A stretch of 64,000 nt of DNA from Prochlorococcus sp. AG-679-M10 (GCA_003210655.1 QCUQ01000005.1:18125-82124); one strand, 5' to 3'; shown: positions 19,468-29,324, counted from the first letter of the stretch. The notes: generated by a model from the sequence alone, not told the origin. A program made the numbers and translations.

Positions 19468-20657
19468 AGTTCATTTATACAATTTTTTAAAATAATATTT
19501 AAATTTTCTGATACATAAACTTGTTCTTCGTAAGAAATTTCTGGATACATTGGGAGACTAAGTACTTCAGTACAAACTCTTTCTGTATTAATAAGTTTTT
19601 CTCTAGAAAAATTTTTATTTTTGTAGGCTATTTGTGCATGAATTGGTATTGGATAATAAATAATAGAATTAATTCCTTTCTCGGAAAGTCTTAATTTCAA
19701 TAAATTTCTTAAAGAATTATTCTTGTTGAAATCAGTTTCAAATAATTTCGGATAATCATCGTTTATATCGTAATTAAAATTTTTTAATTTAATCACAAAT
19801 TGATTCCAAGAATGAGAAACATGGTCATAATCAATCTTGGGTAAATGAATAAAACTATTTTTTTCTAATAAATCAAGATAATTATTTGCTATTTTTTTAC
19901 GATTACTAATCCATTTTGATATGGACTTTATCTTAATGTTTAATACCGCTGCTTGTAGAGTATCCAGCCTACTATTGTAACCTATTTGAGTATGGTGATA
20001 CCTTTTAGGACTTCCATGAGCTGCCAACTCTCTGACCTTTTTTGCAATGTTTTGATCTGAAGTTGTAACTGCCCCTCCATCTCCAGCAGCTCCTAAATTC
20101 TTAGTTGGGAAAAAGCTAAAACATCCTATATCCCCAATACTTCCTACTTTGGAATTTTCCCACATTGTACAAGTTGCCTGCGCGCAATCCTCAATTATTT
20201 TTAAATCATATTTATTAGCTAATGCCTTTATTGACTTCATATTTACTGCATTACCAAATAAATGGACTGGCATAATTGCTTTAGTATTAGAGTTAATTTC
20301 TCCTTCAATTAAATCAATATTAATTAAATAATCATTTGGATTGATATCGACCAAAACTGGATTAGCTCCTACTGCACTTATCGCTTCAGCAGTTGCGAAA
20401 AAGCTGAAAGAAGAAGTAATCACTTCATCTCCTTCTCCAATATCTAAAGCACGTAAAGCAAGTATTAGTGCATCAGTTCCACTATTACAGCCAACAGCAT
20501 GATTTACCCCTATAAGAGATGCAAAATTCTCTTCAAATTCTTCAATCTCTTGACCCCCGATATATTGTCCACCTTGAAGAACTTTCATAACCGCATCCTC
20601 AATATCAGAGCCGATCTCTTGGAACTGTCGTTCTAATGTAAATGGTGGTATTTGCAT
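19452..20657 (-). CDS. DegT/DnrJ/EryC1/StrS-family aminotransferase
   Basis: PLP-dependent sugar-nucleotide aminotransferase fold: GCNSGTDALILALRAL, EDCAQATC, and FFPTKNLGAAGDGGAV, where the Lys should bind PLP. Such enzymes aminate 3- or 4-keto-sugars used for surface polysaccharides. No other sugar-modifying gene lies beside it, so the product sugar is unknown. The length of 401 aa is usual. The gene is monocistronic here: it converges with phr, and its start faces away from the next gene by ~50 bases. Confidence 0.88.
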   Translation of the reverse strand: MQIPPFTLERQFQEIGSDIEDAVMKVLQGGQYIGGQEIEEFEENFASLIGVNHAVGCNSGTDALILALRALDIGEGDEVITSSFSFFATAEAISAVGANPVLVDINPNDYLINIDLIEGEINSNTKAIMPVHLFGNAVNMKSIKALANKYDLKIIEDCAQATCTMWENSKVGSIGDIGCFSFFPTKNLGAAGDGGAVTTSDQNIAKKVRELAAHGSPKRYHHTQIGYNSRLDTLQAAVLNIKIKSISKWISNRKKIANNYLDLLEKNSFIHLPKIDYDHVSHSWNQFVIKLKNFNYDINDDYPKLFETDFNKNNSLRNLLKLRLSEKGINSIIYYPIPIHAQIAYKNKNFSREKLINTERVCTEVLSLPMYPEISYEEQVYVSENLNIILKNCINELQICA

Positions 20658-20710
20658 ATTTATTATATTAGCTTTAAAGGTTTTTCCCTGGGATAAATAT
20701 TATATTTAAT

Positions 20711-21304
20711 TCATTTAAACCAATCAGGCTCTTTACCAGGAGTCCATTTTATATTACATCCAAGCGATGGCTGTTGCGGATCAGGATAATCACTATTTTT
20801 ATTTAAGTCTTTTACAGCAGAACGTAGATCTTCCCCAGTTATAGAAATATCATTACTAGGTTTACTACTATCAAGTTGGCCATGATAAAAAAGGGTGAAT
20901 TTTCTATTTCCAGCATTTGAGAAAAGATAAAAATCAGGAGTACATGCAGCCTTTAACTCTTTGGCAAAAACTTGACTTTCATCATAAAGATAAGGAAAAC
21001 TCCAGCCTTGTATTTGAGCTTGATTTCTTAGACAATCTGGAGAATCTGAAGGATGAGTAAAAATATCATTACTTGAAATTGCGATAGTTTGAACTTTATC
21101 CTCAATATCACTAATTAAAACTGAAATATGATTTTCGATATATTTCACAAAAGGGCAATGGGCACAAATAAACATTAAAAGTAAATGCCTATTATCTAGT
21201 TTGGATGAATTATAGTTTTCTTGATTAGATGAATTGGCATTAATCATTTCGAAAGAAGGTAATTGAGTCCCTAATTCCAAAAACATTGAATTTGTTTTAA
21301 CCAT
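20711..21304 (-). CDS. Thioredoxin-fold / AhpC-TSA family protein
   Basis: 197-aa predicted soluble redox protein. The thioredoxin-like beta-alpha start and a CxxC motif are seen in MFICAHCPFVKYIE. GWSFPYLYDESQVFAKELKA with TPDFYLF is typical of the redoxin branch that resembles peroxiredoxins (TPD near the resolving strand). It may be a thiol peroxidase or reductase; the exact partner is unknown. It diverges from fabI. Confidence 0.82.
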   Translation of the reverse strand: MVKTNSMFLELGTQLPSFEMINANSSNQENYNSSKLDNRHLLLMFICAHCPFVKYIENHISVLISDIEDKVQTIAISSNDIFTHPSDSPDCLRNQAQIQGWSFPYLYDESQVFAKELKAACTPDFYLFSNAGNRKFTLFYHGQLDSSKPSNDISITGEDLRSAVKDLNKNSDYPDPQQPSLGCNIKWTPGKEPDWFK

Positions 21305-21367
21305 GCTTAAAAAAATATTCCTTATAGTTGAAATTTATTGTATATTTTGCAGTAATTTGCAAAGAAG

Positions 21368-21385
21368 TGTCCTTTTTGTAGGACA
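21368..21385 (+). promoter_or_regulatory. Small stem-loop in the fabI leader
   Basis: TGTCCT and AGGACA form a 6-bp stem around a 6-nt loop, 21 bases before the fabI ATG. No Shine-Dalgarno sequence is seen between the hairpin and the ATG. It could stabilise the mRNA or be an operator half-site pair. No T-run follows, so it is not a terminator. Confidence 0.35.
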
Positions 21386-21406
21386 ATTATATAAATAAGA
21401 AATAAA

Positions 21407-22189
21407 ATGCTTCTAAATTTAACTGGCAAAAAAATTCTAGTGACTGGAATTGCCAACAATCGTTCAATAGCATGGGGAATAGCTCAGCAACTTTCAAAAG
21501 CTGGAGCTGAACTAGGAATTACTTATTTACCTGATGAAAAAGGGAGATTTGAATCAAAAGTTAGAGAATTAACCAAAGATTTGGATCCATCATTATTCCT
21601 CCCACTTGATGTTCAAAATCCTTCTCAAATTGAAGAAATTTTTGAAAATATTAAAAACAATTGGGGACAAATTGATGGGTTAGTTCATTGTCTTGCATTC
21701 GCAGGTCGTGAGGAATTAATCGGAGATTATAGTGCGACTTCATCCGAAGGTTTTGATAGAGCTTTGAATATTAGTGCTTATTCTTTAGCACCTCTATGTA
21801 AAGCCGCAAAACCACTTTTTAGTGATGGTGCTGGTGTAGTTTCTTTAACTTATTTAGGATCTGAGAGAGCTATACCTAACTACAATGTAATGGGTGTAGC
21901 AAAGGCAGCTTTGGAGGCTTCAGTAAGATACCTTTCTGCAGAACTGGGCCCTGAAAAGCAAGTAAGAGTAAATGCAATAAGTGCTGGTCCAATTAGAACA
22001 CTTGCTAGTTCTGCAATAGGTGGCATTTTGGATATGATCCATAATGTTGAAGAAAAAGCCCCCCTACGAAGAACAGTTACTCAAACAGAAGTAGGTAATA
22101 CAGCTGCTTTTCTTTTAAGTGATCTTTCAAGTGGTATATCAGGCCAAACTATTTATGTTGATGCAGGTTATTGCATTAATGGAATGTAA
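21407..22189 (+). CDS. fabI: Enoyl-[acyl-carrier-protein] reductase (NADH)
   Basis: Final reductive step of type II fatty acid elongation. SDR fold with GIANNRSIAWGIAQQLSKAG for cofactor binding and the FabI catalytic arrangement Tyr-x6-Lys (YNVMGVAKAALE). RVNAISAGPIRTLA and the C-terminal SSGISGQTIYVDAGY are typical. 260 aa. It is followed 21 bases later by hisB on the same strand, though the pathways are unrelated. Confidence 0.95.
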   Translation: MLLNLTGKKILVTGIANNRSIAWGIAQQLSKAGAELGITYLPDEKGRFESKVRELTKDLDPSLFLPLDVQNPSQIEEIFENIKNNWGQIDGLVHCLAFAGREELIGDYSATSSEGFDRALNISAYSLAPLCKAAKPLFSDGAGVVSLTYLGSERAIPNYNVMGVAKAALEASVRYLSAELGPEKQVRVNAISAGPIRTLASSAIGGILDMIHNVEEKAPLRRTVTQTEVGNTAAFLLSDLSSGISGQTIYVDAGYCINGM

Positions 22190-22210
22190 ATTACAATTTA
22201 AATAATTAAA

Positions 22211-22816
22211 ATGTCATCCACAAGACAAGCTGAAATCAAAAGAAAAACAAATGAGACTGATATAATTATTTTTCTTAATATAGATGGCAATGGAATATCT
22301 GAAATTGATACTGGTATACCTTTTTTAGATCATATGTTGCATCAAATATCTAGTCATGGATTATTTGATTTAAAAATAAAAGCTATTGGAGATACCCATA
22401 TTGATGACCATCATACAAACGAGGATGTAGGCATTGCTCTTGGTAAAGCCTTTACTAAAGCCCTAGGAGAAAGAAAAGGAATAAATAGATTTGGGCATTT
22501 TTTTGCACCTTTAGATGAGGCTTTAGTTCAAGTAACATTAGATTGTTCAGGTAGGCCTCATTTGTCTTATGATCTCAAATTAAAAGCACCAAGAATAGGG
22601 AATTATGATACGGAATTAGTGAGAGAATTTTTTATAGCTTTTGTAAATAATAGTGGAATCACTCTTCATATCAATCAAATACAAGGCACAAATTCTCATC
22701 ATATAGTCGAGGCATGTTTTAAAGCCTTTTCAAGAGCAATGAGAATGGCTTCTGAAATAGATATCAGGAGATCTGGAACTATCCCAAGTAGTAAAGGAAT
22801 GTTAGAAAGTGATTAG
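22211..22816 (+). CDS. hisB: Imidazoleglycerol-phosphate dehydratase
   Basis: Sixth step of histidine synthesis, a Mn-dependent dehydration. The metal-binding His clusters are clear: [31 protein letters not shown] and [18 protein letters not shown]. It is the monofunctional form (201 aa) without the phosphatase domain of E. coli HisB. It is followed by a long AT-rich inverted repeat. Confidence 0.96.
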   Translation: MSSTRQAEIKRKTNETDIIIFLNIDGNGISEIDTGIPFLDHMLHQISSHGLFDLKIKAIGDTHIDDHHTNEDVGIALGKAFTKALGERKGINRFGHFFAPLDEALVQVTLDCSGRPHLSYDLKLKAPRIGNYDTELVREFFIAFVNNSGITLHINQIQGTNSHHIVEACFKAFSRAMRMASEIDIRRSGTIPSSKGMLESD

Positions 22817-22851
22817 ATAGTTAAATTCATTATTTTTGAATAAGCCACAAT

Positions 22852-22880
22852 TTTATTTATTTTTCGCGAAAATAAATAAA
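22852..22880 (+). terminator. Long AT-rich inverted repeat after hisB
   Basis: Arms TTTATTTATTTTT and GAAAATAAATAAA give a 12-bp perfect stem plus one T-G pair around the loop CGC. It sits 35 bases after the hisB stop and only 14 bases before the next gene's GTG. It could be the hisB terminator, with weak pairing but T-rich arms, or a regulatory hairpin on a hisB-carotenoid oxygenase transcript. Confidence 0.45.
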
Positions 22881-22894
22881 GTTAATATTTCAAT

Positions 22895-24382
22895 GTGACT
22901 TATATTCAAGAAAAACAAATTAATGATAATCAAGCTTTTAACAAAGAAGACTGGGCTAGTGCATACAAAAATGTTGAAAAAGAATTAACAAATGAACCAT
23001 TAAATACAACTTCAGGGAAAAATATTGATGAATTAAATGGAACCCTGTTCCGAAACGGTCCAGGAATATTAGAAAGGGGAGGCCAATGGGTTCATCATCC
23101 ATTTGATGGAGATGGGATGATTACAGCAATTAGATTTGAGGACGGGAAACCATCATTAACAAATAAGTTTGTGCGAACAAAAGGTTTTTTAGAAGAAAAA
23201 AAGATTAACAAATTTATTTATAGAGGTGTTTTTGGGACTCAAAAAAGTGGAGGTATTTTAAATAATGCTCTTGATTTAAAATTTAAAAATATTGCTAATA
23301 CACACGTTGTAAAACTAGGTAATCAAGTGCTTGCATTATGGGAAGCAGCGGGTCCACATGCCTTAGATCCCAAAAATCTTAATACCATTGGACTAACAAC
23401 TTTAAGTGGAGTTTTAAAGAGCAACGAAGCATTTAGTGCTCATCCAAAATCTGATTTCAATTCAAATGCATCATCTGAACTTTTGGTAACTTTTGGAGTG
23501 CAAACCGGCCCAAAAAGTACTATTAGATTAATGGAATTCTCAAATGCCGGTGAAAATTCTGGTGAACTGATAATAGACAGGAAAGATACATTTAATGGAT
23601 TTGCATTCCTTCATGATTTTGCAATTACAACAAATTGGGCGATATTTTTACAGAACGCTATCGACTTTAACCCTTTGCCATTTGTAATGGGCCAAAAAGG
23701 AGCCGCTCAATGTTTAAAATCAAATCCTAATAAAAAAGCTAAATTTTTTATAATCCCAAGAGAAAGTGGTTTATTTAAGGGGCAACCTCCAATTACTATA
23801 GATGCACCCGATGGATTTGTTTTTCATCATGTTAATGCATACGAAAAAGATTCAAAAATAATTTTGGATAGTATTTTTTACGATGATTTTCCTTCTGTCG
23901 GTCCCAATGAGAATTTTAGGGATATTGATTTTGATAAATATCCAGAGGGTAATTTAAAAAGATCTATTATCGACTTAAAGGAGAAAACCTCTAAGCTTGA
24001 AACTTTAAGTACACAATGTTGCGAATTTGCTACTGTTAATCCGAATTTCTTAGGATTAAAAGCATCTTACTCTTGGATGGCTTGTACAGATAAGAAAATA
24101 GGGAATGCTCCTTTACAAGCTATAAAAAAAATAAATTTGAATACCAAAGATGAAATTTCTTGGTCAGCCGCACCTAGCGGATTCGTTAGTGAACCAATAA
24201 TGGTCCCTTCAACATCATCAAACAAAGAAGATGAGGGTTACTTATTTGTTCTGCTATGGAATGGTAGTAGAAGAGGAAGTGATCTTGTGATACTAGATGC
24301 TAAAGACTTAAAAGAATTAGCTATTTATGAGCTCCCAATATCTATTCCACATGGCTTACATGGATCTTGGGTTAGAAGTTAA
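22895..24382 (+). CDS. Carotenoid cleavage oxygenase (apocarotenoid oxygenase family)
   Basis: Non-heme iron dioxygenase that cleaves carotenoids or apocarotenals to retinal-like products. The iron-binding histidines of the family are seen in SAHPKSDF, FLHDFAIT, FHHVNAYE and IPHGLHGSW. The N-terminal signature is LFRNGPGILERGG with HHPFDGDGMI. 495 aa, normal length. The start GTG at 22895 is uncertain because of the hairpin just upstream. The substrate is not inferable; no opsin gene is in this window. It converges on rdgB with no gap. Confidence 0.92.
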   Translation: MTYIQEKQINDNQAFNKEDWASAYKNVEKELTNEPLNTTSGKNIDELNGTLFRNGPGILERGGQWVHHPFDGDGMITAIRFEDGKPSLTNKFVRTKGFLEEKKINKFIYRGVFGTQKSGGILNNALDLKFKNIANTHVVKLGNQVLALWEAAGPHALDPKNLNTIGLTTLSGVLKSNEAFSAHPKSDFNSNASSELLVTFGVQTGPKSTIRLMEFSNAGENSGELIIDRKDTFNGFAFLHDFAITTNWAIFLQNAIDFNPLPFVMGQKGAAQCLKSNPNKKAKFFIIPRESGLFKGQPPITIDAPDGFVFHHVNAYEKDSKIILDSIFYDDFPSVGPNENFRDIDFDKYPEGNLKRSIIDLKEKTSKLETLSTQCCEFATVNPNFLGLKASYSWMACTDKKIGNAPLQAIKKINLNTKDEISWSAAPSGFVSEPIMVPSTSSNKEDEGYLFVLLWNGSRRGSDLVILDAKDLKELAIYELPISIPHGLHGSWVRS

Positions 24383-24958
24383 TCAGGAAAATATTTTTAA
24401 CAATTGAGGAATGATTTTTTTAACTGCTTTCCCTCTATGACTACATGTATCTTTTAATTCATTATTCATCTCAGCGAAAGTTAATTTACTTGATAACTCC
24501 TCAAAAATAGGATCATAACCAAACCCCCTATTTCCTCTAGGGCTCAGAATAATATTTCCAAAACATTTAGCCTCCGATTCTAATATTACATTTCCTGTTG
24601 GAGAGCAAACACAAACGTTTGCAATAAAATAAGCACCTCTATTTTCTTCTAAATCAAGTTCAAGTAAAACTCTTTCTATTCTTTTTTGATCATTTTCTGC
24701 ATATCTTGATGAGTAAATTCCTGGTTTACCATCCAAAGCATCAATACATATTCCTGAATCATCTGCAATGGCATAGTTTTTTGTTTTTTTAGAAACTTCG
24801 CTTGCCTTTTTGATTGCATTCTCCCTAAATGTAATTCCATTTTCTTCAACTTCTATTGATTCTGGTTGAAGGAATAATTGGCAATTTACATTTAATAGTA
24901 ATTTTTTATATTCTTGAATTTTACCTTTGTTTTTACTAGCTAAATATAATTTTTTCAT
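24383..24958 (-). CDS. rdgB: Non-canonical purine NTP pyrophosphatase (RdgB/HAM1)
   Basis: Removes dITP, ITP and XTP from the nucleotide pool. Motifs: ASKNKGKIQEYK at the N-terminus, IADDSGICIDALDGKPGIYS, GNRGFGYDPIF and the C-terminal CSHRGKAVKK. 191 aa, normal. It overlaps the end of the upstream phosphohexomutase gene by 4 bases, indicating translational coupling. Confidence 0.94.
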   Translation of the reverse strand: MKKLYLASKNKGKIQEYKKLLLNVNCQLFLQPESIEVEENGITFRENAIKKASEVSKKTKNYAIADDSGICIDALDGKPGIYSSRYAENDQKRIERVLLELDLEENRGAYFIANVCVCSPTGNVILESEAKCFGNIILSPRGNRGFGYDPIFEELSSKLTFAEMNNELKDTCSHRGKAVKKIIPQLLKIFS

Positions 24959-26415
24959 TTTATATTTTTTAATTTATTTATATATTTTTGACTCCATTCC
25001 AAAACCTCATTTAAATGATGTTCAGATGATGCCTCACAATATAATCTTAAAAGAGGCTCTGTTCCTGAGAACCTAAATAATAGCCAAAAATTGTTATCGA
25101 TTCTCAATTTTATGCCGTCGATATTTGAGACACTTTTAATGTTATGACCACATATTTTTGAAGGAATATTATTTTTAATATATTTTTCAAGACTTTCTTT
25201 TTCTGATTGATTTGGAAATTTAATATCAATTCTTCTATAAAAACTTGGACCAAATTTATCTTGAATTTGATCTAAAGTTTCATATAAATATTTTGATTTC
25301 TCTGCGATTCCATTTAATAAAATCATAGCAGCATATAAAGCATCTCTCTCCGGCATAAAGTCTCCGAAGCCTACACCTCCTGATTCCTCTCCTCCAATAA
25401 ATATTTTTTCTTTAATCATTCTTTGTGCAATATATTTAAAACCAACCGGTAGTTCAACAACCTCTCTATTTTGATTCTTAGCGACATTATTAATAATATC
25501 TGAGCCACTTACAGTTTTAAGTACTGGATATAAATTCTTATTCTTTTCTCCCAAATAATTAATAAAAAAAGGTAATAAAACTTGAGTACTACAAAACCTT
25601 CCTTTTTCATCAATAACAGCAATTCTATCGCCATCACCATCAAAAATTATGCCTAGAGTTTTAATACCTTTGGTAGAACTTCTTATTAGTATTTCAATTA
25701 AATTATCTAAATATTTCAGCAGTGGCTCTGGAGGATTTCCTCCAAATAAAGGATCATAATCTGTTCTAATTTCAGTAAAAATTTTTGAATCACAACCATC
25801 AAAGATCTGACTTAGACAATTTGCTGCTGAACCATGCATAGAATCAACAAAAATATGCAAATTCATTTTCTTTAAATTATTCGCAATAAAATCAATATTA
25901 AAATTTGATTTAATCTGATCTAAATGAAACTTCTTAATATCAACTTTTTCATATCCACCTTTCAATCTTTCACTTGAGTTTCCAAGAAGTAACCTTTTTT
26001 CAACTTCCTTTGTAAAAGATTCATCCACAGAACATCCTTTAAAACTTTTAATCTTTAAACCAAGCCAATTATAAGGATTATGACTTGCAGTGATAACTAA
26101 ACAACCTAAAAACATAAATTTTTTAGCGTATAAGCTGCAGGAAGGTGTTGGAACATAACTAGTAGAGAGAACGGGCTCAAAACCACATCCCTTAACAAAA
26201 GAGACTATCTCTTTTGCAAACTCATTTGCCAGGAATCTACGATCGTAACCTATTAGAATTTTTTTAGAATTAGTTTCTTCGAAGTATTGATAATATAATT
26301 CCTGACACGAAGCCACTACGACTCTTGAAAGATTTGATAGATTGAAATCAAAGCCAATTATTCCTCTCCAGCCATCAGTTCCGAATTTTATTTCATCTAG
26401 TTCATTTGAAGACAA
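24955..26415 (-). CDS. Phosphohexomutase (phosphoglucomutase/phosphomannomutase)
   Basis: Alpha-D-phosphohexomutase with all four family loops: TASHNPYNWLGLK (phosphoserine), FDGDGDRIAV (Mg2+), GGEESGGVGFG (sugar recognition) and RFSGTEPLLRLYCE (phosphate). It interconverts hexose 1- and 6-phosphates for glycogen and sugar-nucleotide synthesis; the EESGG sugar loop fits glucose or mannose. 486 aa. A second, distinct family member (glmM) is at 57974. It overlaps rdgB by 4 bases. Confidence 0.9.
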   Translation of the reverse strand: MSSNELDEIKFGTDGWRGIIGFDFNLSNLSRVVVASCQELYYQYFEETNSKKILIGYDRRFLANEFAKEIVSFVKGCGFEPVLSTSYVPTPSCSLYAKKFMFLGCLVITASHNPYNWLGLKIKSFKGCSVDESFTKEVEKRLLLGNSSERLKGGYEKVDIKKFHLDQIKSNFNIDFIANNLKKMNLHIFVDSMHGSAANCLSQIFDGCDSKIFTEIRTDYDPLFGGNPPEPLLKYLDNLIEILIRSSTKGIKTLGIIFDGDGDRIAVIDEKGRFCSTQVLLPFFINYLGEKNKNLYPVLKTVSGSDIINNVAKNQNREVVELPVGFKYIAQRMIKEKIFIGGEESGGVGFGDFMPERDALYAAMILLNGIAEKSKYLYETLDQIQDKFGPSFYRRIDIKFPNQSEKESLEKYIKNNIPSKICGHNIKSVSNIDGIKLRIDNNFWLLFRFSGTEPLLRLYCEASSEHHLNEVLEWSQKYINKLKNIK

Positions 26416-26484
26416 AGTTAAATAGTTCCTTGATTTCCAATAATTATATATATTAATTTAAAGGAGTAAAAATTTAAACTGCCT

Positions 26485-27915
26485 TTGCAAAAAAATTTGA
26501 ATAATCTTTATTTAAAAAGTTTTATAAGGTGCAAAAGAAAAGCTTGGCTTGATTATCAGGGCAATAAGTCTCAAAAAATTTGGTCACCACATCAATCTAT
26601 AGAAATAATTAATCGATACAAAAGCTTTTATAAACTAAGTAATGGAAATTTATACTCTGGAACAAAAGCCTGTAAGAAGGGTTCAAGTGGGGTAATCGGA
26701 TTAAAAGTAAGATCTAAAGTAATCAATAATATAAATGCAGAAATCCAACCTCAATTACTTAAAAAAGTAGGTGGTCATAGCAAATGGGGAGAATATAAAT
26801 ATTTACCTGTTGTATATAAGTTAGGCCATAGAACAACAAAAGAGCATCTTTTCGATTTAGCTTTTTGTTCGATTTTATTAGAGCCCTTTCAAGAGTCAAA
26901 AATTGAAAAGGGATTGGTAGTTTCAAACTTTTCAAATCAAATTAATATTGAAAAAATTAATTTGAATCAACGATTAAGAAAAAAAGTATTAAATACCTTT
27001 TTAAATTTAAATGAATATCTTAAAAGATCTATTCCAGATATTACTGAAGATAGGAAAAAATGTACGATATGTTCATGGCAAAAGTTTTGCGATGCAGAAG
27101 CAAAAGATAATGGATATTTAACAGATATAGATGGTATTGGCTCTAAAACAGCTATATTTCTCCAAAAAAATGGGATATCTAATATTAAAGAACTAGCTGC
27201 TGCTAAAAAGATCGATTTAGGAGAAAAACTTTTTCAATTCAAGGAGCAAAAATTTGAAAAAGCATCAAAGTTTATAAAGCAATCAAAAGCATATTTATCA
27301 GGAATACCAATTCGAATTTATGAAAGTAAAAACTTATCTTGTCTTTTATTAAATAAAGATTCAGGATTCTTCATTTTTGATATCGAGTCAAATCCAGATG
27401 AGAGACATGATTTTTTATATGGATTTTTAAAAGTCAATAATTTATCTCAAAATATTAAAGATGATTTTTACGATCCAATATTAAACCTTAAAAATAATAC
27501 TAAAAAATCAAATCAAGAAATTATCCAAAAACTTTTTTCAAAAAAATACTGGCCAGTTTTACATTATGGAGAGACTGAGAGAATAGCAATTTTAAATTTA
27601 GCAAGGCAATTAGATCTTGATCTAAAAGAAATTGAGGTCCTAAAGTCGAGATTTATAGACTTACACTTAATTGTAAGAGGATCTTGGATATTACCTATTA
27701 GAAACTATAGTTTAAAAACAGTTGCTAATTGGATGGGCTTCAAATGGAAACAAAAAAATGTAAGTGGATCAAAAGCTTTATATTGGTGGATTCAATATAG
27801 AAATACTTTAAATGATCTTTTTCTAAAAAAAATAATTAAATATAATCGAGATGACTGCTTGGCTACACTTGAAATCGCGAAGTGGTTAATCAAAAAACAC
27901 GAAAAGATTAATTAA
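26485..27915 (+). CDS. TM0106-family RecB/Cas4-like nuclease with C-terminal DEDD exonuclease-like domain
   Basis: 476 aa, start TTG. The N-terminal half resembles Cas4/RecB nucleases: a lone Cys (C16, IRCKRKAW) and a later cluster C193-x2-C196-x5-C202 (KCTICSWQKFC) could bind a 4Fe-4S cluster as in Cas4 and AddB. A helix-hairpin-helix follows (IDGIGSKTAIFLQKNGISNI, about 213-232). The C-terminal half has a ribonuclease-H-like exonuclease pattern, FDIES (D299, E301) and YNRDDCLATLE (D456/D457), as in YprB-type proteins. No CRISPR or helicase gene lies beside it. A DNA repair or processing role is inferred; substrate unknown. Confidence 0.8.
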   Translation: MQKNLNNLYLKSFIRCKRKAWLDYQGNKSQKIWSPHQSIEIINRYKSFYKLSNGNLYSGTKACKKGSSGVIGLKVRSKVINNINAEIQPQLLKKVGGHSKWGEYKYLPVVYKLGHRTTKEHLFDLAFCSILLEPFQESKIEKGLVVSNFSNQINIEKINLNQRLRKKVLNTFLNLNEYLKRSIPDITEDRKKCTICSWQKFCDAEAKDNGYLTDIDGIGSKTAIFLQKNGISNIKELAAAKKIDLGEKLFQFKEQKFEKASKFIKQSKAYLSGIPIRIYESKNLSCLLLNKDSGFFIFDIESNPDERHDFLYGFLKVNNLSQNIKDDFYDPILNLKNNTKKSNQEIIQKLFSKKYWPVLHYGETERIAILNLARQLDLDLKEIEVLKSRFIDLHLIVRGSWILPIRNYSLKTVANWMGFKWKQKNVSGSKALYWWIQYRNTLNDLFLKKIIKYNRDDCLATLEIAKWLIKKHEKIN

Positions 27916-28760
27916 AGAAAAGTTGAACCTACAGATTTTTCTATTGAAATTTGGCCAAAATTATCAGAGAACAAATAATTTTCCTTATCTAAATATTTCC
28001 TCTTTATCATTGCCAAGCCTTTTATTATTCGAGAATCTAATTTATAAATACTGGTAATGTAACCAACCGATTTTTCTTTATTTTTATTATTGTAAATTTC
28101 CATGTTCGAATATTTCAAGTTCAAATCTTTATCCTTAGCCGTCCATATTCTGATCTCCTTTTTTAAAGAAGAAACATTCCTGATTTTTGACATTGTTTCT
28201 TGACCCAAATAACAACCTTTATTGAAATCTATAAGATCTGTGAGTCCTAATTCAAGTGGATTATTTTTTCCATTAATTTCACTATCTAAAGATGGTATAG
28301 CCTGATTAATCTTCCACAATTGCAAGTCATTAGCATTCATTGAATTTGGATTACTATAATAAGAATCATATTTTTTATCTTCATTATTAAAAAAAATAGG
28401 TTGAGTGATTCTCCATGAATTCATATCATCAATTAGCTGAAATCTATTTATTGAAAAAGTATCACTTAATGAAACATCATCGGAGGGAAAAGTAATATCA
28501 TTAAAGTATTTCCTAATCTCACTAGTATTTCCTGCAAAAACAATTACTTCTAATTTATTTTCTAAGCAATTAATCTCAAGCAATGATTTCAAAATACCAT
28601 TTGGGGACAACCAGCAAGTTTTTAAAACCTTGTTATTTAAATCAATAATATTTCCTGTCGTTATTCCATTTAAGAATCTTTTACTATCTTTACCAGTAAT
28701 AGAAAAGCAATCAAATTTTTCAAGCCAAATTTGTTCTTTTATTTCTTTAACTTTTGACAT
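27912..28760 (-). CDS. ygfZ: YgfZ/GcvT-domain folate-binding protein
   Basis: Aminomethyltransferase-like fold (FSITGKDSKRFLNGITTGNI at the N-terminus) with the YgfZ hallmark KGCYLGQE in DLIDFNKGCYLGQETM. YgfZ proteins use a folate and the motif Cys to support assembly or repair of certain Fe-S enzymes and tRNA modification. 282 aa, near the usual length. It overlaps the convergent nuclease gene by 4 bases and is followed upstream by pyrE, 3 bases away, on the same strand. Confidence 0.88.
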   Translation of the reverse strand: MSKVKEIKEQIWLEKFDCFSITGKDSKRFLNGITTGNIIDLNNKVLKTCWLSPNGILKSLLEINCLENKLEVIVFAGNTSEIRKYFNDITFPSDDVSLSDTFSINRFQLIDDMNSWRITQPIFFNNEDKKYDSYYSNPNSMNANDLQLWKINQAIPSLDSEINGKNNPLELGLTDLIDFNKGCYLGQETMSKIRNVSSLKKEIRIWTAKDKDLNLKYSNMEIYNNKNKEKSVGYITSIYKLDSRIIKGLAMIKRKYLDKENYLFSDNFGQISIEKSVGSTFL

Positions 28761-28763
28761 TAT

Positions 28764-29324
28764 TTAAAGAAAGTCTTCTATTGAAAATAAGCTTTTTAAT
28801 TGTATATTTTGTTCTTGTAAGGCCTCATATCCTCCTTCTCTTCTATCAACAATAGCTAAAACTTCTTTTACTAAAAGATTATTTTCTCGTAACTTATTAA
28901 TTGCTTTAATAGCGGATCCAGCAGTAGTTACAACATCTTCCAAGACAGTTACTAATGTTCCTTCTTTTAATGTAGGGCCCTCTAATCCAGCCTTTGTTCC
29001 ATATTCTTTTATTTCTTTCCTAATGATTAAAGCATCTAGTAATAAACCTTTAGAAGCAGCCGTTACAATTAAACCACTAACCAAAGGATCCGCTCCTAAA
29101 GTCAATCCAGCCACAGCTTTTGAACTTGGATCCATTAACTCTAAAAACAAATTACTAATTAATTGCAACCCTATGCCATTTAAGGATACAGGTTTACAAT
29201 TTAGATAATGAGCACTTTGTTTACCAGATGCCAAAACAAAGTTTCCTTTCTTATAAGATTTTTTAACTAAAAGTTTTAACAAATTCTCCTTATTTAAATT
29301 ATTATTTTGCAAAAAAATGTTCAT
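28764..29324 (-). CDS. pyrE: Orotate phosphoribosyltransferase
   Basis: Makes OMP from orotate and PRPP in pyrimidine synthesis. The PRPP-binding loop [17 protein letters not shown] is clear, with [19 protein letters not shown] near the N-terminus and [13 protein letters not shown] for the flexible catalytic loop. 186 aa. It lies upstream of ygfZ on the same strand (3-base gap), so they are probably one transcript. Confidence 0.94.
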   Translation of the reverse strand: MNIFLQNNNLNKENLLKLLVKKSYKKGNFVLASGKQSAHYLNCKPVSLNGIGLQLISNLFLELMDPSSKAVAGLTLGADPLVSGLIVTAASKGLLLDALIIRKEIKEYGTKAGLEGPTLKEGTLVTVLEDVVTTAGSAIKAINKLRENNLLVKEVLAIVDRREGGYEALQEQNIQLKSLFSIEDFL

